Positions 58,557 through 64,000 of a stretch of 64,000 nt of DNA are shown here, one piece after another. The translations under genes and the position numbers were made by a program. Source of the DNA: Lolium rigidum (lineage: Eukaryota > Streptophyta > Magnoliopsida > Poales > Poaceae). Every line of letters starts with the position of its first letter. Position 1 is the stretch's first letter. The notes under the pieces were generated by a model, which saw nothing but the letters and a program-made list of their open reading frames with translations, was not told the DNA's origin and made no database searches. The DNA is taken from contig NC_061511.1 in the NCBI RefSeq assembly GCF_022539505.1, forward strand, positions 32,684,620 through 32,748,619, read 5' to 3'.

Positions 58557-60306
58557 TGTCACAACCCACTTTTCAAACCCTGCATATTTTCTAGCTTTAA
58601 AATTTTGGGCCAACAATTTTTTTTATTTATTTATCTTGCTACCTGGTGTGCATAGCTTGTAGTTTTGTTTAGATTGTTGGTAGTGTGTGTGAGTAAACAA
58701 CTTCTCACACTAAAACCCCTAGTAACAAGTTTGTGTACAAAAAAAAATTAAAAAGGGGAAAAACTCTTCTTGACACCAATTATGAAACACCCCTCACCCA
58801 ACTTCTCTCTTTAGAACAATTTCCCTCTTCATCAAAAATTTGGGTGCATGTGTGCACATGCAACCACATGACACTCTTTTTCTCTCCATGCACCATGCCC
58901 CTCTCTTTTTCTCTCTCCATGGGGAAAGCCCTAGGAAGGGGGAACACTTCCCCCTCTCTTTTCTTTGCATGTGGCCGGGACCATGTGACCATCCTTCTTC
59001 TTTCACCACCCCCTTGTTCTCTCTCTTGGCAAACCCTAGAAAAGCAACCACCCCTCACTGCCCCTCCCTCTCTTCTTCTTTGGTGCTTGGCCGATAGTTT
59101 GGGGAGGCCATGACCCTCTCTCATGGCCGGCACTTGGTGCCACACCCACCACCCAAGCCCACCTCATTCTGGCCCGCACCCCACCTCCTTTTGGACCCCC
59201 TGGACCCCTCTCTCTTCTCCCTTCCCCTGGCCTGACGCCCGGCCAGCCCATCTACCCGCCCTAACCCTAGCACGGAGGACACGCGCGCCGAGAGAAAATC
59301 TCTCCCGCGCGGGGCGGCGGCGCGCACGCGCGCCCTCGGCTGCCGCTCGGCGCCTCGACTCCCTCCCTCTGCCTCGTGAACACGCGCGCTGCCTCGGACT
59401 CCCTCCCTGCTGACGCAAGCAGCCCGACGTCACCACGGCCCCACCGGGTGACGCCAGCCCTCGTCTCCCCGTTGGCCAGAGCCACCGCCCCGCCCGTCGC
59501 TTGCCCTCCTACCTGCCTATAAAAGGGGGCACCCGAGCCACTCCCCCTCCTCACCACCACTCCCTCACATCACCACTCCACCTCCACCGACGCTCCAGAG
59601 AGCGCCCAGGGCGCTGCTCTGGGCTGCTGCTCGTCACCACCGGCGTAGCCCTGCCCGATCACCGCCAGGACCCGAAGGTCACCGAGCTGCCGCCGTCGAC
59701 GCCCCTCTCTCCCTCTACCTTTTTCACACGCCCCTGGTCGACCAGCACCTCACCCTGCCCCTTTTTCCTTCCCAGACCTGCCGGAGAACGCCGCCGCGAG
59801 GACCTGCCCGTGGAGCACCGCGGGAGCATCGCCGTCGGGAAGAAGCAGGGAGGAGGAGCAGGACGCCGCCCAAGCCGACCCCACCCCGTTCTGCGACGCC
59901 GCCGACCCGCCTCGACCTCGCCGCCGTGCCCTAGCCATCTCCGGTGAGTTTCCCGGCCGCCGCCCTCTTCTTCTCTGCCAGACGCGGCCGCCGATCGTGC
60001 CCGCGCTCGCGTGGAGGAGACGATGGCCATGGGCCATCGGATCTCCATCCGACGCCTGCATGGCCCATGCATGCCAGCGTGGCCATGCAAGGCCTGGCCC
60101 ACCCGGGGCCCTCTCTTTTTCCTTTTATTTTCTTCTTTCTTTTCTTCTCAGCCCGCGTGGCATTTCCCTGGGCCGGCCCATCTCTCTCCGAAAACGGCCC
60201 AGCAGATTCCCGCCCAAACTCCTTTTCAAATTTTCGTTTAAACAATTCCTGTTTCTAATAACATCTGTGCACCAAATTGCTTGTAACGTGTGATCTAAAA
60301 TTCGGA
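58557..60306 (+). mobile_element. putative long LTR of another retrotransposon (H)
   Basis: Starts TGTCACAACC inside the 3' LTR of element C (possible target site AGAAG, 58552-58556). It has an AT-rich beginning, CT-rich middle, a clear TATAAAAG box (59518-59525) and a GC-rich leader-like stretch. It then runs into the gap, so the other end is not visible. GC-rich open frames on both strands (58733-60102) have no known content and overlap one another. Confidence 0.55.
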
Positions 60307-60406
60307 NNNNNNNNNNNNNNNNNNNNNNNNNNNNNNNNNNNNNNNNNNNNNNNNNNNNNNNNNNNNNNNNNNNNNNNNNNNNNNNNNNNNNNNNNNNNNN
60401 NNNNNN
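60307..60406. other. assembly gap (100 N)
   Basis: 100 unknown bases between the H-type LTR and a D-type LTR fragment. Confidence 0.99.
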
Positions 60407-60851
60407 TACCGGAAGGGGTGCGGATGCTAACCCGAAGGTGGACTTTTAGGCATAGATGCATGCTCGGATAGCGGTCTATGTTCTTTGTCGTAATGCCCTA
60501 AGTAAATCTCATAGTAGTCATCATGATATGTATGCGCATTGTTATGCCCTCTTTATTTGTCAATTGCCCAACTGTAATTTGTTCACCGAACATGCTATTT
60601 ATCTTATTGGAGAGACACCACTAGTGAACTGTGGACCCTGGTCCATTCTTTTACGTCTGAAATACAATCTACTGCAATCACTGTTCTCTGTTGTTCTTTG
60701 CAAACAAACATCATTCTCCACACCATACGTTTAATCCTTTGTTTACAGCAAGCTCGGTGAGATTGACAACCTCACTCGTTAAGTTGGGGCAAAGTATTTT
60801 GATTGTGTTGTGCAGGTTCCACGTTGGCGCTCGGAATCCCCGGTGTTGCGC
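60407..60851 (+). mobile_element. partial D-type LTR interrupted by element D
   Basis: Matches the second half of the element D LTR (about 61858-62285) from TACCGGAAGGGG to GGTGTTGCGC, then stops where element D begins. It differs from D by several CTCG/CTG-type indels. It is an older copy used as target by a relative. Confidence 0.8.
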
Positions 60852-62444
60852 TCGATACGTCTCCGACGTATCGATAATTTCTTATGTTCCATGCCACATT
60901 ATTGATGATATCTACATGTTTTATACACATTATATGTCGTATTTATGCATTTTCCGGCACTAACCTATTAACGAGATGCCGAAGAGCCGATTGCTTGTTC
61001 TCGCTGTTTTTGGTTTCGTAAATCCTAGTAAAGAAATATTCTCGGAATTGGACGAAATCAACGCCCGGGGCCTATTTTGCCACGAAGCTTCCGGAAGACC
61101 GAAGAGAAGACGAAGTGGGGCCACGGGGCGCCGCCACACTAGGGCGGCGCGGCCCGGGAGGGGCCCGCGCGGCCCCGCCGTGTGGGGCCCCCGTGACCCC
61201 TCCGACTCCGCCCTTCCGCCTACTTAAGGTCTTCGTCGCGAAACCCCCGGCACCGAGAGCCACGATACGGAAAACCTTACCGAGACGCCGCCGCCGCCAA
61301 TCCCATCTCGGGGGATTCCGGAGATCACCTCTGGTACCCTGCCGGAGAGGGGATTCATCTCCCGGAGGACTCTTCACCGCCATGGTCGCCTCCGGAGTGA
61401 TGAGTGAGTAGTTCACCCCTGGACTATGGGTCCATAGCAGTAGCTAGATGATTGTCTTCTCCTCATGTGCTTCATTGTCGGATCTTGTGATCTGCCTAAC
61501 ATGATCAAGATCATCTATCTGTAATTCTATATGTTGTGTTTGTCGGGATCCGATGGATAGAGAATACTATGTTATGTTGATTACCAATCTATTACCTATG
61601 TGTTGTTTATGATCTTGCATGCTCTCCGTTATTAGTAGAGGCTCCGGCCAAGTTTTTGCTCTTAACTCCAAGAGGGAGTATTTATGCTCGATAGTGGGTT
61701 CATGTCTCCGTGAATCGCGGGAGTGACGAGAAACCTCTAAGGTTATGGATGTACTCGTTGCCACTAGGGATAAAACATTGATGCTATGTCCGAGGATGTA
61801 GTTATTGATTACATTACACACCATACTTAATGCAATTGTCCGTTGTTTTGCAACTTAATACCGGAAGGGGTTCGGATGATAACCTCGAAGGTGGACGTTT
61901 TAGGCATAGATGCATGCTCGGATAGCGGTCTATGTACTTTGTCGTAATGCCCAATTAAATCTCACAATATTCATCATGTCATGTATGTGCATTGTTATGC
62001 CCTCTCTATTTGTCAATTGCCCGATCGTAATTCGTTCACCCAACATGCTATCTTATGGGAGAGACACCTCTAGTGAACTGTGGACCCCGGTCCATTCTTT
62101 ACATCCGAAATACCAATCTGCTGCTATTGTTCTTTACTTGTTCTTGCAAACAATCATCATCCACACTATACATCTAATCCTTTGTTACGAGCAAGCCGGT
62201 GAGATTGACAACCTCGCTGTTTCGTTGGGGCAAAGTACTTTGGTTGTGTTGTGCAGGTTCCACGTTGGCGCCGGAATCTCCGGTGTTGCGCCGCACTACA
62301 TCCCGCCGCCATCAACCTTCAACGTGCTTCTTGGCTCCTCCTGGTTCGATAAACCTTGGTTTCTTTCCGAGGGAAAACTTGCTGTCGTGCGCATCATACC
62401 TTCCTCTTGGGGTTCCCAACGAACGTGTGAGTTACACGCCATCA
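60852..62444 (+). repeat. 5' LTR of element D
   Basis: 1593 bp. The first 230 bp resemble the A/B LTRs, the rest does not. The start reads TCGATACG where TGATACG is expected (one inserted C), and it ends GCCATCA. A TACTTAAGG box (about 61222) occupies the TATA position. Confidence 0.8.
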
Positions 62445-62455
62445 AGCATATTTTC

Positions 62456-62473
62456 TGGCGCCGTTGCCGGGGA
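62456..62473 (+). promoter_or_regulatory. primer binding site of element D (tRNA-Asp)
   Basis: TGGCGCCGTTGCCGGGGA, 11 bp after the LTR. Confidence 0.9.
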
Positions 62474-62677
62474 GATCAAGACACGCTGCAAGGGAGTCTC
62501 CACAATCCAATCTCTTTACTTTGTTTTTGTCTTGCTTTATTTTATTTACTTTCTTGTTTGCTGCATTATATCAAAACACAAAAAAATTAGTTGCTAGCTT
62601 TACTTTATTTACTGTCTTGCACTCTATATCAAAAACACAAAAAATTAGTTACTTATATTTGCTTTACTTATTTCAAC

Positions 62678-63322
62678 ATGTTTCCTTTTAATTTTACCGT
62701 AAAAGACATACCGGTAGGACGTGGGTCTATAGTTGGGAGAAACAATATAGAATAATTTTTCAATCATGTTAGTACCGTTGAAGATTTCTAAGATAGACAC
62801 TTGGTAGAACTTGCTCCTAATTATGAAATTGCTGCTGCTGCTTTAGTTCGCATGTTGGAAACTAAATTTGTTAATCTCAATCCTATAATCCAACACATGT
62901 TTCTTACACTCGGTGATATGGAAGAAGGGGAAAAGAAAGATTTTGTTTTAGAAACCTTTCTTAGAGAATTTGGTGGTATAGCAAGAGAGGCTAGAAAGGT
63001 CTTTATTAAATATAAGATGCTTGGTTCTTATACCAATTTTGTTAGTATCCTTGAAAATATGGACATGGAGAGAGTAAGGTACACTAATAATATTAATGAT
63101 GGTGGGGAGATCAAAGCACCAATACCATGTAAGCTCCTAGCGATGAATGAAGCGCTAGAAAATAACTATGCTTGGCTTGTTCCTGAAAATTTGTTTGATG
63201 AGAGTAGCAAGCCCAAGACTAATGAAAAGGGAGCCGCTGAAACTTATGTATCCAATATACTATGCATGGTTGAGAAAACTCCAAACCCCGCTGAAGATGC
63301 ATCACCTTTCGATAACACTTGA
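62678..63322 (+). pseudogene. element D short ORF with two in-frame stops
   Basis: ATG at 62678 opens MFPFNFTVKDIPVGRGSIVG, then TAA at 62753-62755 and TAA at 62789-62791. From there the same frame is open to 63322 (173+ codons: LVELAPNYEIAAAALVRMLE, then a charged helical stretch and KAPIPCKLLAMNEALENNYA). No frameshift, only two nonsense codons in an otherwise continuous 214-codon frame. It is unrelated by eye to the A/B/C ORF although it occupies the same slot after the PBS. No domain is recognised. Confidence 0.65.
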
Positions 63323-64000
63323 TATACACTTTCTGCGCCTAGCTGAAAGGCGTTAAAGAAAAGCGCTTATGGGAGACAACCCATGTTTTTACTACAGTAT
63401 TTTTGTTTTATATTTGAGTCTTGAAAGTTGTTTACTACTGTAGAAACCTCTCCTTATCTTAGTTTTGTGTTTTGTTGTGCCAAGTAAAGTCTTTGATAGT
63501 AAAGTGAATACTAGATTTGGATTACTGCGCAGAATACGATTTCTTTGCTGTCACGAATTTCGACCTGTACCTCTGTACGTAGCTCAGAAAAATATGCCAA
63601 TTTACGTGCGTGATCCTCAGATATGTACGCAACTTTCATTCAATTTGGGAATTTTCATTTGAGCAAGTCTGGTGCCTCAATAAAATCCATCTTTACGGAC
63701 TTTTCTGTTTTGACAGATTCTGCCTTTTTATTTTGCATTGCCTCTTTTGCTATGATGGATGAATTTATTTGTTTCATTAATGTTCAGTAGCTTTATGCAA
63801 TGTCCAGAAGTGTTAAGAATGATTGTGTCACCTCTGAACATGTTAATTTTTACTGTACACTAACCCTCTAATGAGTTGTTTCAAGTTTGGTGTGGAGGAA
63901 GTTTTTAAGGATCAAGAGAGGAGAATGATGCAATATGATCAAGGAGAGTGAAAGCTCTAAGCTTGGGGATGCCCCGGTGGTTCACCCCTGCATATATTAA

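Larger units (their letters stand above)
60852..64000 (+). mobile_element. Athila-like non-autonomous element D, 5' portion
   Basis: 5' LTR 60852-62444, PBS 62456-62473, broken short ORF 62678-63322, and a 3' non-coding block (63360-64000) that matches elements B and C, including the TAAGCTTGGGGATGCC motif at about 63958. The left target site is probably TGCGC (60847-60851). The rest is beyond the window. Confidence 0.85.

Noticed and set aside
58733..60102. GC-rich open frames of 100-150 codons as a gene
   Set aside because: Frames are open on both strands at once, with no domain; the stretch has an LTR-like start, TATA box and leader.

Overview
The window reads as nuclear DNA of a grass, most likely the Pooideae (wheat/barley/oat/ryegrass group). 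The evidence is the nested LTR retrotransposons of Pooideae type (an Angela/BARE-like copia LTR, Athila-type gypsy relatives primed by tRNA-Asp, a Tat-type gypsy with an antisense ORF), Tourist/Harbinger elements with TTA or TAA target sites, a Cassandra 5S-bearing LTR, and plant-type multi-exon genes. I cannot fix the genus. Three 100-N runs (5593-5692, 49219-49318, 60307-60406) are assembly gaps.

Layout. 1-3542 is the 3' part of a Tat-like gypsy element (broken gag, acidic antisense ORF, LTR) inserted into an Athila-like fragment (3543-5592, minus strand). After a gap come an Angela-like LTR end (5693-5940) and a long, AT-rich LTR-like block on the minus strand (5941-9432). From about 9.4 to 28.5 kb lies a gene island with three intact genes: an AFG1-type mitochondrial AAA+ ATPase (+, 14 coding exons, 511 aa), a soluble inorganic pyrophosphatase (+, 8 coding exons, 217 aa) and an SPKK-tailed (H2A.W-type) histone H2A (-, 2 exons joined by a GC-AG intron, 152 aa). 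MITEs, a foldback and two diverged duplications sit between or inside them.

At 28556, only 317 bp upstream of the H2A start codon, a block of transposons begins and runs to the window end. Two PIF/Harbinger elements lie side by side and share one TTA (28556-38010 and 38014-40029). The first has an almost intact two-exon transposase whose exon 1 is split by a complete Athila-like element A (29068-36239, TSD AGCTT), which itself carries a solo Cassandra LTR (32055-32336, TSD GGATG). Then follow a degenerate copia gag, complete element B (41055-47961, TSD GTCAT), the start of another gypsy element, an LTR with PPT (F), a fragment (E), element C (53289-58556), the start of a different LTR (H), a partial D-type LTR, and the 5' half of element D (60852-64000).

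The A/B/C/D elements look non-autonomous. Each has a tRNA-Asp PBS, one short ORF with no gag or pol motifs that I recognise, a conserved 3' non-coding block with repeated PPT-like AAGCTTGGGGATG motifs, and a polypurine tract. A, B and C share one ORF family. D has a different ORF and a different LTR on the same 3' block, so the group looks modular. Copies differ repeatedly by CTG versus CTCG (CAG versus CGAG). These one-base insertions sit at frameshifts in the second Harbinger transposase and in the element ORFs. They may be a consensus artefact at methylated CHG sites or a real mutation signature.
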